Below, in pieces: positions 48,727 to 57,772 of a stretch of 64,000 bases of DNA. The stretch covers positions 2,232,001 to 2,296,000 of the forward strand of contig NZ_CP060828.1 of assembly GCF_014489635.1 (NCBI RefSeq), given 5' to 3'. The notes under the pieces were generated by a model that saw only the letters and a list, made by a program, of their open reading frames with translations, was not told the DNA's origin and did no database searches. The first letter of the stretch is position 1, and every line of letters starts with the position of its first letter. Source of the DNA: Streptomyces roseirectus. GTDB lineage: Bacteria > Actinomycetota > Actinomycetes > Streptomycetales > Streptomycetaceae. The translations under genes and the position numbers were made by a program.

Positions 48727-51700
48727 TGCCCGTCACCGCCACCCGCACCGCCCTGGCCTTCACCGCCGTCACCACGGTCGGCGGGCTGCTCCCCGCCGAC
48801 ATGCTGCTGCGCATCGCCGAGGCGCGGAACCTGCCGGGCACCAAGTCCGCCGACTACGGCCTGCCCACCTCCGTTCCCGTCCGCGACGAGGCCGAGCGCG
48901 CCTGGGAGTACCTCAAGCCGCTCTGGCGTGACCTGCGCAAGGCCCTGCCCTCGGACCCGAACACCGGGGCCCCCGCCGCCGACCCGACGGGCCGAGCCGG
49001 TATCGACTGGCTGGCCCAGCTCTTCCGGAAGCTGGACTTCGGTGCGCTGACGGAGGTCGACGCGGCGGGTATCCCGGCCGACTCGGACCCGGAGAAGCGG
49101 TTCCCGGTGTCGCACCGGCATGGTCCGGCGCTCGTCCACCTGATCCCGTGGAACCAGGAGCTGGACAAGCGCCCGGCGGCGGGGCAGGTTCCGGCGCAGT
49201 CGATGCTTCAGGACTGCCTGAACCGTACGGAGGCCCACCTGTGGGCGGTCCTCACCAATGGCCGGCGTCTGCGTCTGCTGCGCGACTCGTCGTCCTTCTC
49301 CACGGCCGCCTACGTCGAGTTCGACCTGGAGGCCCTGTTCGACGGTGAGCTCTTCAGCGAGTTCGTGCTGCTGTACAGCCTCCTGCACGCATCCCGGTTC
49401 GCGGTGCCGGAGGGGGAGGCGGCTTCGGGGTGCTGGCTGGAGAAATGGCGCACGGAGGCAGTCACTTCGGGGGCGCGGGCTCTGGATCAGCTGCGGCTGG
49501 GGGTGCAGAACGCGCTGACGGTGCTGGGTACCGGATTCTTGCGGCATCCGGACAACGCCCGGCTGCGGGAGGACACCGACCCGAAGGCGCTTCGGGATGC
49601 GTTGCTGCGGCTGGTGTACCGGCTGCTGTTCGTGTTCGTCGCGGAGGACCGTGGGGCCCTGCTCGACCCGGACGCCGGCGAGCGGCAGCGGGAGGCGTAC
49701 GAGCGGTACTTCTCTTCGGCGCGGTTGCGGGAGCGGGCGCGGCGGCGTCAGGGGACGGCTCATGGTGATCAGTACGAGGCGCTGCGGATCGTTCTTGACG
49801 CGCTGGGGACGGAGGGGGGCCGGCCGGAGCTGGGGCTGCCTGGGCTTGGCGGGCTGTTCTCCCACAAGGAGGCCGATGCGCCGCTGGAGGGGCTGAGGCT
49901 TTCCAACGAGTCGCTGCTCGCGGCTGTACGGCACCTCGCTCAGGTCCGTGACCCGGGTGCGCGGCGGTGGCGGGCCGTTGACTATCGGCATCTGGACGCC
50001 GAGGAGTTGGGCTCGGTGTACGAGTCCCTGCTGGAGCTGGAGCCGAAGCACTCGGCGACGGATCGGTCGTTCGAGTTGATCGAGGTGGCGGGGAACAGCC
50101 GTAAGACGACGGGGAGTTACTACACGCCGTCGTCGCTGATCGAGTGCCTGCTGGATACGACGCTGGACCCGGTGATAGACGATGCGGTCAAGCGGGGCGG
50201 GAAGCGGGCTGCTGAGGCTGGGCGTCCCGATCCGGCCGATGACATCGTGGCCGAGTTGCTTTCACTGACGGTGTGTGACCCTGCTTGTGGGTCCGGGCAC
50301 TTCCTTGTCGCTTCGGCTCGGCGTATCGCCAAGCGGGTGGCGTCGGTGCGGGAGCGGAACCCTGAGCCGACGGTTGATGCGATGCGGCATGCGTTGCATG
50401 AGGTCGTGGCGCGGTGCATCTACGGTGTCGACCTGAACCCGATGGCCGTGGAGCTGGCAAAGGTGTCCCTGTGGATCGAGGCGATGGAGCCGGGCAAGCC
50501 GCTCGGGTTCCTGGACGCCCATGTGAAGCAGGGGAACGGCTTGATCGGCGCGACGCCGAAGTTGTTGGCGGATGGTGTTCCGGATGACGCGTTCAAGCCG
50601 ATCGAGGGGGACGATCGGAAGTACGCGGCCGGGCTCGTCAAGCGGAACAAGGCTCAGCGGGGCGGGCAGGACGAGCTGCTGTTCGATACGGATGCGCTGC
50701 CGGGGAACGAGCGTTACGCCGCCGAGCTCGCCCGTATCGTTGCCGCGCCCGCCGATCTTCTGGAGCAGGTTCGGGCCCAGGAGTCTGCGTACCAGGCTTA
50801 CACCGAGTCGGCCACGTATGTGCAGGACCTGCATGCCGCCGACGCGTGGTGCGCGGCGTTTGTGTGGCCCAAGCAGGAGGGTGCGCCGGAGGCGCCGACC
50901 GATCAGGTGTTTCGGGCGTTGCGGGGGCGGGATCAGTCTGCGGTTCCGGATGAGACGCACGAGTGCATTCTGCGGCTGCGGGATCAGTACAGCTTCTTTC
51001 ACTGGCACTTGGAGTTTCCGGAGGTCTTCTCCGTTCCGGAGTCGGGGGTTGGGGTTCAGCCGGGGACGGGGTGGGCCGGGGGGTTCGATGCAGTGGTGGG
51101 GAATCCGCCGTGGGAGCGGGTGAAGCTTCAGGAGCAGGAGTTCTTCGCGCAGCGGGATCCGCGTATCGCCGAGGCCAAGAACGCCGCCGCGCGGAAGCGG
51201 CTCATCGCCGAGCTGTGCGATGATCCCGACGGGGTGCGTCTGTACACCGAGTTCGAGGAGGCCAAGCGGCGAGCTGAAGGGGAGAGCCACTTTCTGCGGG
51301 TCAGTGCGCGGTTCCCGTTGACGGGGCGAGGCGACATCAACACATACGCCGTATTCACGGAGACGGACCGCACGCTGACGGGGCCGCGGGGGCGGACGGG
51401 CGTGATTGTGCCGACGGGGATCGCTACGGATGCGACTACGCAGTTCTTCTTCAAGGACATCGTCGAAAAGGGCCAGTTGGCCGCGCTCTACGACTTCGAG
51501 AACGAGGAAAAGGTCTTCCCTGGAATCACCAACAAGATGCGGTTCTGCCTCTTCATGTTGCGTGGCACCGGCGATGCTCAGGACCCCGCTCGCATGGTGT
51601 TCAAGGTGCGCAGGGCACAGCAAATTCCCGAGCGCAGCTACCTCCTCACCGCTGAAGACATCCTGCTGATGAATCCCAACACCGGAACATGTCCCACCTT

Positions 51701-52853
51701 CAGCACCCGTCGCGACGCGGACATTACTCTCGGGATCTACCGACGCATGCCGGTACTGATCGACGAGACGGAGGAGACGGGCGGGAACCCATGGGGCATC
51801 TCATTCATGCGCATGTTCGACATGTCGAACGACTCTCACCTGTTCCGCCCCGCAGCTCAGAACGACGAGACCCTCGACGATCTCCTCAAAGCAGGCTGGA
51901 CATTCGACGGCAACGTACTTGCCCATGGCGAGGAGCGCCTGCTCCCGCTGTACGAGGCGAAGATGTTGCATCACTACGACCACCGCTTCTCCACGTACGA
52001 AAACGCCACAGAGAAGCACCTGAACAAAGGGACACTTCCTCGTTTTTCCCTGAGGCAGCACCAGGACGCCACCGCCGCTCCTCTTCCTCGCTACTGGGTT
52101 CCGGAATCAGACGTTCCGACAGGCGAACTAGATAGGGACGGAAATCCGGTCATGGCCCCAGGAGTTCGTAGCCGCCTGACTGCAAAGGGCTGGCAGCATG
52201 ACTGGGTTCTGGGTTGGCGAGACATCACTCACCGCGGGAATGAGCGCACTTTGGTCTGCTCCGCTTCACCGGCGTTCGGTTTCGGTCATCCCTTTCCTCT
52301 GCTGCTCCCGTCCAAGGCCGACCAAGCCCCACTGCTTCTCGCCGTTCTCTCCTCCATGGTGTTCGACTACATCGTCCGCCAGAAGATCGGCGGCACGCAC
52401 CTAACCTACGGCTACGTCGAGCAGCTGCCGGTCCTGACGCCCAACCAGCTCGTCAGTCACAAGGAATGGATCGCTCATCGCCTCATCGAACTCACCTACA
52501 CAGCAGTTGACATGACCAGCTTCGCCCACGACCTGGGCGACACCGGCACTCCTTTTTGTTGGAACGAAGAACGCCGTGCCCAAATCCGCGCCGAGTTGGA
52601 CGCCCTCTTCTTCCACCTCTACGGCATCACCCGCGACGACACGGCGTACATCCTGGACACCTTCAACGTCACCCGCGACAACGACATCAAGGCGCACGGC
52701 GAGTACCGCACCAAGAACCTGATCCTCGCCGAGTACGACCGCATGGCCGCCGCTGGCCTCACCATCGAGAACCCTCTGACCGAGGGCGAGTCCGGCACCT
52801 ACCGCTCCACCCTCACTCCACCCCCCGGCCAGGGCCCCAGGCACCCCGCCTGA
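48726..52853 (+). CDS. drmMI: Adenine-specific DNA methyltransferase, DrmMI-like
   Basis: 1,375-residue Eco57I/PglX-type N6-adenine methyltransferase. SAM motif I is CDPACGSGHFLVASARRIAK near residue 515; GVDLNPMAVELAKVSLWIEA follows; the catalytic motif IV NPPW (DAVVGNPPWERVKL) is near 791. The large spacing between motifs I and IV holds an insertion typical of PglX/DrmMI enzymes. The C-terminal 450 residues probably form the target-recognition part and include TYGYVEQLPVL, a phrase typical of this family. In DISARM the methylase marks host DNA to protect it. No PglZ or PglY gene is nearby, arguing against BREX/Pgl. Codon use becomes less GC-extreme after about 51480, within the C-terminal specificity region. 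Confidence 0.9.
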   Translation: MPVTATRTALAFTAVTTVGGLLPADMLLRIAEARNLPGTKSADYGLPTSVPVRDEAERAWEYLKPLWRDLRKALPSDPNTGAPAADPTGRAGIDWLAQLFRKLDFGALTEVDAAGIPADSDPEKRFPVSHRHGPALVHLIPWNQELDKRPAAGQVPAQSMLQDCLNRTEAHLWAVLTNGRRLRLLRDSSSFSTAAYVEFDLEALFDGELFSEFVLLYSLLHASRFAVPEGEAASGCWLEKWRTEAVTSGARALDQLRLGVQNALTVLGTGFLRHPDNARLREDTDPKALRDALLRLVYRLLFVFVAEDRGALLDPDAGERQREAYERYFSSARLRERARRRQGTAHGDQYEALRIVLDALGTEGGRPELGLPGLGGLFSHKEADAPLEGLRLSNESLLAAVRHLAQVRDPGARRWRAVDYRHLDAEELGSVYESLLELEPKHSATDRSFELIEVAGNSRKTTGSYYTPSSLIECLLDTTLDPVIDDAVKRGGKRAAEAGRPDPADDIVAELLSLTVCDPACGSGHFLVASARRIAKRVASVRERNPEPTVDAMRHALHEVVARCIYGVDLNPMAVELAKVSLWIEAMEPGKPLGFLDAHVKQGNGLIGATPKLLADGVPDDAFKPIEGDDRKYAAGLVKRNKAQRGGQDELLFDTDALPGNERYAAELARIVAAPADLLEQVRAQESAYQAYTESATYVQDLHAADAWCAAFVWPKQEGAPEAPTDQVFRALRGRDQSAVPDETHECILRLRDQYSFFHWHLEFPEVFSVPESGVGVQPGTGWAGGFDAVVGNPPWERVKLQEQEFFAQRDPRIAEAKNAAARKRLIAELCDDPDGVRLYTEFEEAKRRAEGESHFLRVSARFPLTGRGDINTYAVFTETDRTLTGPRGRTGVIVPTGIATDATTQFFFKDIVEKGQLAALYDFENEEKVFPGITNKMRFCLFMLRGTGDAQDPARMVFKVRRAQQIPERSYLLTAEDILLMNPNTGTCPTFSTRRDADITLGIYRRMPVLIDETEETGGNPWGISFMRMFDMSNDSHLFRPAAQNDETLDDLLKAGWTFDGNVLAHGEERLLPLYEAKMLHHYDHRFSTYENATEKHLNKGTLPRFSLRQHQDATAAPLPRYWVPESDVPTGELDRDGNPVMAPGVRSRLTAKGWQHDWVLGWRDITHRGNERTLVCSASPAFGFGHPFPLLLPSKADQAPLLLAVLSSMVFDYIVRQKIGGTHLTYGYVEQLPVLTPNQLVSHKEWIAHRLIELTYTAVDMTSFAHDLGDTGTPFCWNEERRAQIRAELDALFFHLYGITRDDTAYILDTFNVTRDNDIKAHGEYRTKNLILAEYDRMAAAGLTIENPLTEGESGTYRSTLTPPPGQGPRHPA

Positions 52854-53018
52854 CAGCACGTCACCCCGTCGAGCAGATGGTCCTGGAGCGGGCTCGCTCA
52901 TGGACCCGACCACCACCTGGAACCCGTACAACACACCGCAGCTTCACGCTGCGGCTTCCCTCGCGCCGACGGCCAGCCCATCGTGGGCCCAGCCATCACA
53001 GTCGAACAGGAGACCACG

Positions 53019-54035
53019 ATGAGCACAGACGCCGATCACCTCCTCGACGGCATACCCGCGATGAGCAAGTACGACGAGCAGGTATGGGCCACGCTCAACG
53101 ACCACTGGCAGCGCCGCAACAACCGCCGCGGCCTGCCGAACTGGGCAAGCACAGCGCTGAGTCGCACAGGCGAGGCTGCCGGAAAGGCCACCAGAAAGGT
53201 CGCGGACGCCGTCCCGGACGCTGTCTCGGAACCCATGCGGCGCGTGGGCGACGCGGTCGCCGACAAGGCCCTGCGACCGGCGCTCGCGGGCGCTGCTGCG
53301 TTGCTTGACCTCGTCAACGAGTCGGCCAGGGAGCTCAACGACCCGAAGAACGTCGAGAACCTCGCCCGCAAACAGGGTCTCGAACTCGAAAGCTTCACCG
53401 AACTGCGGAAGCAGGAACTCAAGTTCTGCGACCGGCTGCTGACCCGCAACACCCTCAAGTGGCGCACCGCAGGGGCCTTCGAAGGCGGCGCCATGGGCGT
53501 GCTGGCGTTGGTCCCCGTCGCCGGTATCCCTGCCGCGATGACGGCAGACATCCTCGTCGTCCAGGTAGTGAGCACGTCGATCGCCTCGCGGATCGCGTAC
53601 TCCTACGGCTACGACGCCAAGGACCCCGACGAGCAGCTCTTCATCCAGCGCCTTGTACGCCGGTCCTTCATGGCCCAGGCGGCCAAGGCCGAGCCCTTGC
53701 GCGACACAGCACGGGCAGCGCACGCCCTCAAGGGACGCGTCAACTGGTCGCAGAAGCTCCGCCAGGACCATCGCCTCGTGGCCTCCCTGGAGAAGCTGAT
53801 GCAGCAGCTCGGCCCGGCCGGCTCCAGGGTGCCGGTGCAGAACGTCGCCAAGGTCGTGCCGTTCGTGGGGATTCTCGTCGGTGCGGGCATGAATGCCGCA
53901 ATCCTCGGCAGGGTGGCCGCCGACGCCCAGCGGTACTGTCAGACCCGCTTCCTGTGCGAGAAGTACGGCCTGCCGCTACCGGCCGCACTGGCGACCGACG
54001 ACGAGGACGACGACCCGCAGGCCGACGCCCCGTGA
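53019..54035 (+). CDS. EcsC-family protein
   Basis: 338 residues, starting at ATG 53019 (MSTDADHLLDGIPAMSKYDEQVW) with AGGAGA upstream. Amphipathic N-terminal helices (RTGEAAGKATRKVADAVPDAV) precede the EcsC domain, with hydrophobic stretches GAFEGGAMGVLALVPVAGIPAAMTAD and VAKVVPFVGILVGAGMNAAILGRV. EcsC-type proteins are membrane-associated and poorly understood; the B. subtilis founder belongs to an ABC-transporter operon. It lies 166 bp after the methyltransferase on the same strand and has appeared in conflict islands elsewhere, so a membrane-acting role in defence is possible but unproven. Acidic C-terminal tail DDEDDDPQAD. Confidence 0.85.
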   Translation: MSTDADHLLDGIPAMSKYDEQVWATLNDHWQRRNNRRGLPNWASTALSRTGEAAGKATRKVADAVPDAVSEPMRRVGDAVADKALRPALAGAAALLDLVNESARELNDPKNVENLARKQGLELESFTELRKQELKFCDRLLTRNTLKWRTAGAFEGGAMGVLALVPVAGIPAAMTADILVVQVVSTSIASRIAYSYGYDAKDPDEQLFIQRLVRRSFMAQAAKAEPLRDTARAAHALKGRVNWSQKLRQDHRLVASLEKLMQQLGPAGSRVPVQNVAKVVPFVGILVGAGMNAAILGRVAADAQRYCQTRFLCEKYGLPLPAALATDDEDDDPQADAP

Positions 54036-54085
54036 GTGCTGGGTGGCGCCTGATCAAAGCGCCACCAACGCGTGCACCACTCCGC

Positions 54086-54277
54086 TCAGGCGTGGTCCAC
54101 GAACCGCACGAACGACCGCCAGCCCTCACGGCCAACCGCAAAGGCGGGGCGACTCACGTCCTTGGAGTCCCGTACGTGGACGGCCTGTTCGGCGATCGCG
54201 ATCTCCACGCAGCTGTCGCCCTCGCTGCCGCTGTAGCTGGACTTGAACCAGGCCAGTCCCGTCGCACCGCTGCTCAT
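54086..54277 (-). CDS. DUF397 protein
   Basis: 63-residue protein with the DUF397 signature: WFKSSYSGSEGDSCVEIAIAE, then VHVRDSKD and GREGWRSFVRFV. Such proteins are encoded with HTH-DUF5753 regulators throughout Streptomyces and probably act as their small partners. Its ATG overlaps the regulator's stop (ATGA), so they are co-translated. Confidence 0.93.
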   Translation of the reverse strand: MSSGATGLAWFKSSYSGSEGDSCVEIAIAEQAVHVRDSKDVSRPAFAVGREGWRSFVRFVDHA

Positions 54278-55158
54278 AGCTCTCCTCGCAGTCGCTCCAG
54301 CAGGTCCCGGGATTCCTTCGGGTTCAGGGCCTGCGAGCGCAGTGTGTCATAGCGGTGACAGAGCACACTCACCTCTTTCGGGTCGGAGATCAGTCGCCCG
54401 TTCTTCTGCCCCTCGGAGTATCCGAGCCGCCGCCCCTCTGATGTCTCCAACACCTGTACCGGCCCATCTAGACACGCATGCAACCCGGCATCCCACGGCA
54501 CCAACTGAAGCGTCACATTCCGCGGCGCACTGCGCTCCAGCACATGGTCAAACAACCCGCGCATTGCCTCCGCATCTCCGAACCGCCGCCGAAACACATG
54601 CTCCTCAACGATGAAGCTGAACGGCACCTTCGGCCGCTCCCGCATCATCTTCTGCCGATCCATCCGCGCCGCGAGCTGCGCCTCCAGCTCTTCGTCCGTC
54701 CGCAGTGGAATCGTGCCCTGGAACACCGCCCGCGCATACGCCTCCGACTGCAACAACCCCGGCACCAGCCGACACTCATACGTACACAGACTCACCGCCT
54801 CCCGCTCCAGCCGAGCCCACCGCCGAAACCACGCCGCCAGCCCCGCCTCCCCCCGGCTCAGATGACGCGCAGCCCTCCGCAACGCACTCGTGTTGCCGGT
54901 CGCCCCCTCCGCCCGCTCCACGAACCCCTCGTCCGGCATCCGACGCCCCAACTCCACCGACTCAACGGTGTGTTTGGAGTACTGAACGATCGTGGCCAGC
55001 TCCTCCCGGCTCAGCCCCGCGTGTTCCCGCAACGCCTGGACGACCGCCCCGAACGTACGCAGACTGTCGGACGGATGAGGCTCCCGATCCCACTCCCCCG
55101 CCGAACCCGTCCGAGCGGCTCCAACCCCCGCAGCCGCCTCCGCCTCGACGATGTCCAT
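54274..55158 (-). CDS. HTH-DUF5753 transcriptional regulator
   Basis: 294 residues. XRE-type helix-turn-helix at about 36-95 (VVQALREHAGLSREELATIVQYSKHTVESVELGRRMP), then the DUF5753 domain (CTYECRLVPGLLQSEAYARAV ... RPKVPFSFIVEEHVFRRRFGD ... LQLVPWDAGLHACLDGPVQVL). The unusual N-terminus (EAEAAAGVGAARTGSAGEW) is a low-complexity leader. Together with DUF397 and the divergent HATPase gene it forms the common Streptomyces developmental or antibiotic regulator cassette. It may control neighbouring island genes. Confidence 0.93.
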   Translation of the reverse strand: MDIVEAEAAAGVGAARTGSAGEWDREPHPSDSLRTFGAVVQALREHAGLSREELATIVQYSKHTVESVELGRRMPDEGFVERAEGATGNTSALRRAARHLSRGEAGLAAWFRRWARLEREAVSLCTYECRLVPGLLQSEAYARAVFQGTIPLRTDEELEAQLAARMDRQKMMRERPKVPFSFIVEEHVFRRRFGDAEAMRGLFDHVLERSAPRNVTLQLVPWDAGLHACLDGPVQVLETSEGRRLGYSEGQKNGRLISDPKEVSVLCHRYDTLRSQALNPKESRDLLERLRGEL

Positions 55159-55315
55159 CCGCCGCCCCTCTCTCCAGCCCTTCGGGCCCGCACACGATCA
55201 CCACTCAGCGTGACGGCACCGCACTCATACTATCCACCCTGTGCGCCCGTACGCTGACTCCGCGTACGGGATGCCGCGCTCGCAACAGCCCCCACGCTCC
55301 CGCCACGCTGGCTCC

Positions 55316-55765
55316 ATGAACCAACCCCCACCCCAACTCTCCACCTCCTCCGCCACCTTCACGCAGCTGCTCTCGTCGACCCCGCGCGGCGCTCGCCTCG
55401 CCCGGCTGCTCAGCGTGAGCCAGCTGCGGTCCTGGGACGCCCCGCACTACCTCACGGAGCGTGCCGAGATCGTCGTCGCGGAGCTCGCCGCGAACGCCGT
55501 ACTCCACGGGCGCCTGCCCGGTCGTAGCTTCCGGCTGACCCTCGTGTTCGAGGCCCCGGCCGGCCACCTCCGCATCGACATCACCGACGCACGCGGCGAC
55601 AGAGACCTGCAGCCCCATCCGGCGACCGCCGCCTCCTCCGAGACAGCACTCCACACCAATGGACGCGGCCTCGCCCTCGTCGCCGCGATCGCCGACCACT
55701 GGGAGACGTTGCCTCACCCGCCCAGCGGCAAGACCGTGCGGGCCGAACTGAGCTGTCCAGCCTGA
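55316..55765 (+). CDS. HATPase_c anti-sigma-type ATP-binding protein
   Basis: 149 residues of the RsbW/SpoIIAB-like histidine-kinase ATPase fold. The N box is visible as IVVAELAANAVLHG, the G1 box as DITDARGDRD and the G2 region as NGRGLALVAAIADHW. The ATG at 55316 gives MNQPPPQLSTSS; an upstream in-frame ATG is possible but unsupported. Divergent from the HTH-DUF5753 gene over 157 bp, completing the trio. Such proteins usually bind sigma or anti-sigma factors. Confidence 0.9.
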   Translation: MNQPPPQLSTSSATFTQLLSSTPRGARLARLLSVSQLRSWDAPHYLTERAEIVVAELAANAVLHGRLPGRSFRLTLVFEAPAGHLRIDITDARGDRDLQPHPATAASSETALHTNGRGLALVAAIADHWETLPHPPSGKTVRAELSCPA

Positions 55766-55933
55766 AAGGGCGCCCGCACAGCCACTTACGGGCGGGTACG
55801 TCGGCCGGTGAGCCGTCACACCCGAGGCCGCACTGCGAAGCCGCACCAAATCGGCCGAGTCGCCCCGGATCGCCCGTCCACCGGCTTTCGCGATCCGCCG
55901 ACTCGCCATCCGCACGCCTCGTATGCTCCCCTC

Positions 55934-56218
55934 ATGATCAAGCTGATGTACCGAGGCGGAGCGGCCAACCTGCAACTCCTGGCGGAAGAGATCCGGGAAT
56001 CCCCAGAACTGGACCGGTATTGCACGATCGAAGTCACACACCGAGAGACACAGAGCAGTTCACTGCATCACGGGCAGTTGGCGGAAATTGCCATCTCCGT
56101 AGCGGCAGGAGTTGTCACCAACGGCCTGTACGACGCGATCCGGGATCTCATTGATCGAGCCCGTGACCGCGGCTCCGTGGAACCCATCGAGCCAATCGAA
56201 AACGAGAATGGCGAGTAG
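55934..56218 (+). CDS. Small effector-associated (EACC1-like) protein
   Basis: 94 residues: MIKLMYRGGAANLQLLAEEI, an 'SPELD'-type helix, a beta strand CTIEVTHRETQ, then a hydrophobic helix AEIAISVAAGVVTNGLYDAI and an acidic/Ile-Glu-Pro tail. The plan (short alpha/beta half plus a glycine/alanine-rich hydrophobic helix) resembles the effector-associated constant component EACC1 of actinobacterial conflict systems, which is encoded next to variable effectors. It lies 24 bp upstream of the HExxH-containing gene on the same strand. The family link is from memory and unconfirmed. Confidence 0.5.
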   Translation: MIKLMYRGGAANLQLLAEEIRESPELDRYCTIEVTHRETQSSSLHHGQLAEIAISVAAGVVTNGLYDAIRDLIDRARDRGSVEPIEPIENENGE

Positions 56219-56242
56219 CTGAAGCAGAGAACAGGATTCCCG

Positions 56243-57706
56243 ATGAACTCTCCGACCCTGCATAGTACGACCGGCGCTCAACTAAATCTAAGAAGCCAGC
56301 TCCTATTCCACGACAATATGCGCGACAATCCAAACGACCTAGTCACGTCACTCATGTCGTGGAACTTAGTCCATGCGCACGAGACGAGCCACTGGGCCCG
56401 ATTCCACGGATCCACCATTGGCGTACTTCTCACGTTTCTCCGCGCTGCCCGTGACTCCCTGGCCGACTATTCAATCCGCAACCTCGACGGTAACGACCGA
56501 GCTACTTTCGAGACGCGCCGCAACGACGGCATTCCCCTCTTCGCCTGGAACCAGAGAGCAAGCGCCTACTCACTCGGAAGCGAAATAACCGACGACTGCC
56601 TCACATGGCTTTCCCTGCACCGCGCCTACTCAATCCTCCTGGGCTTCGAGCCTCTCAACTGGTCGAAAATAAACCGGGAAACAATGCAAGACTCACTGAC
56701 CTTGGCTTTGCACACGACCTGGAGCCAATGGGCAGGACGAGGAATGTTGCCTATGGGGAGTGAAGACTACGCACACGTGCACAGTTTCGAACCCCTCCTT
56801 GGAGGCGACGAGCCGATCACTACACGGCTCCTCTTTGAGTGCGCAGGCCTATTGGACGAGGGGTATCTCTTCCGTGGTCCTTATCCGAAAATCATGGATC
56901 GAGGACTCCAGAGAATGTGGGAAATCAACCGGAGAGGAGAATACGGGGCACCTTACCGCCTCGCAGAAGCCATGGCAGGCCGAAGTCTCTCTCATTCTGA
57001 AGTACTGACCCTCATCGACTTCGCCTTGAACCCACCATTGCCTGGCCTGCACAACGGCGTGCGCACCATTGACTGGCGCGAGCTCTACCCGCCATACCGA
57101 TTCCTCTTTGCCGCGGCAGAAATGGCAGAGGGGCAAAACTACAAGCATTCGGAGGCAGTCAGCACACGGCCCACGATCGGGCACGTCAGCGACTTCTTCA
57201 GCACGGTCACTCGAGAGACCGATGTCCGCATGGGGTCGATCGATTGCCAACTGACCGAGGACTCGGACCTGCGTGACATCGCGGACCCTAAACGCTCCCT
57301 TGCGCAAAGGATGATGGGTATCCCACTTCTCTCAGCCGACCGACTTCACAGAGAGCGACACGCGGATATCAGATCAATATCTCACTTCGGCTCCTTTTTG
57401 ATCGACATTGACGGATATCGCCTGCTGGACCCAGAAGCTCCTGACTACCCATGGTGGTTCTTCCCGCCGCTGAAAGTAATCAACGATGGAGTATACGGAT
57501 GGCCCGCCAAGCACCTTACTCTCGACGAAGCCACTGACCTGTTCATCGGCTGTGCCATCTCATCGGCATACGACGACGTCGTGCATGGGGTCGGCCCTCT
57601 TGGCCGCGATCACCTACCAGCGGCCCCATTCCGCGAGCCAGATGAAACCGCAGCACTGAACGACATGGCCCGATATCACCTGGGAGTGAATATCGGATGG
57701 ACGTAA
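56243..57706 (+). CDS. Uncharacterised protein with HExxH metal motif
   Basis: 487-residue protein in distinctly lower-GC DNA with non-Streptomyces-like codon use, so probably recent transfer. Near the N-terminus it has HAHETSHWARFHG, in which His46-Glu47-x-x-His50 forms an HExxH zinc-peptidase-type motif. No signal peptide or clear membrane segment. Other notable stretches: WFFPPLKVINDGVYGWPAKHL and IDWRELYPPYRFLFAAAEMAEG. Start ATG 56243 with AGGA upstream. It immediately follows the EACC1-like gene, suggesting an adaptor-plus-effector pair in which this is the effector. I do not recognise a family; the motif could also be accidental. Confidence 0.75.
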   Translation: MNSPTLHSTTGAQLNLRSQLLFHDNMRDNPNDLVTSLMSWNLVHAHETSHWARFHGSTIGVLLTFLRAARDSLADYSIRNLDGNDRATFETRRNDGIPLFAWNQRASAYSLGSEITDDCLTWLSLHRAYSILLGFEPLNWSKINRETMQDSLTLALHTTWSQWAGRGMLPMGSEDYAHVHSFEPLLGGDEPITTRLLFECAGLLDEGYLFRGPYPKIMDRGLQRMWEINRRGEYGAPYRLAEAMAGRSLSHSEVLTLIDFALNPPLPGLHNGVRTIDWRELYPPYRFLFAAAEMAEGQNYKHSEAVSTRPTIGHVSDFFSTVTRETDVRMGSIDCQLTEDSDLRDIADPKRSLAQRMMGIPLLSADRLHRERHADIRSISHFGSFLIDIDGYRLLDPEAPDYPWWFFPPLKVINDGVYGWPAKHLTLDEATDLFIGCAISSAYDDVVHGVGPLGRDHLPAAPFREPDETAALNDMARYHLGVNIGWT

Positions 57707-57772
57707 AGCGAGACGATCTCCGTCGGGTATCCCTCAGAACGCTTCGCCGAGGCCGGGAAGGCGTCGCCGCTA

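Noticed and set aside
48726..52853. BREX/Pgl system because of a PglX-like methyltransferase and a kinase
   Set aside because: No PglZ, PglY or Lon-like gene is present, the kinase is fused to a DUF1998 helicase unlike PglW, and DrmA/DrmB/DrmD-like proteins point to DISARM.
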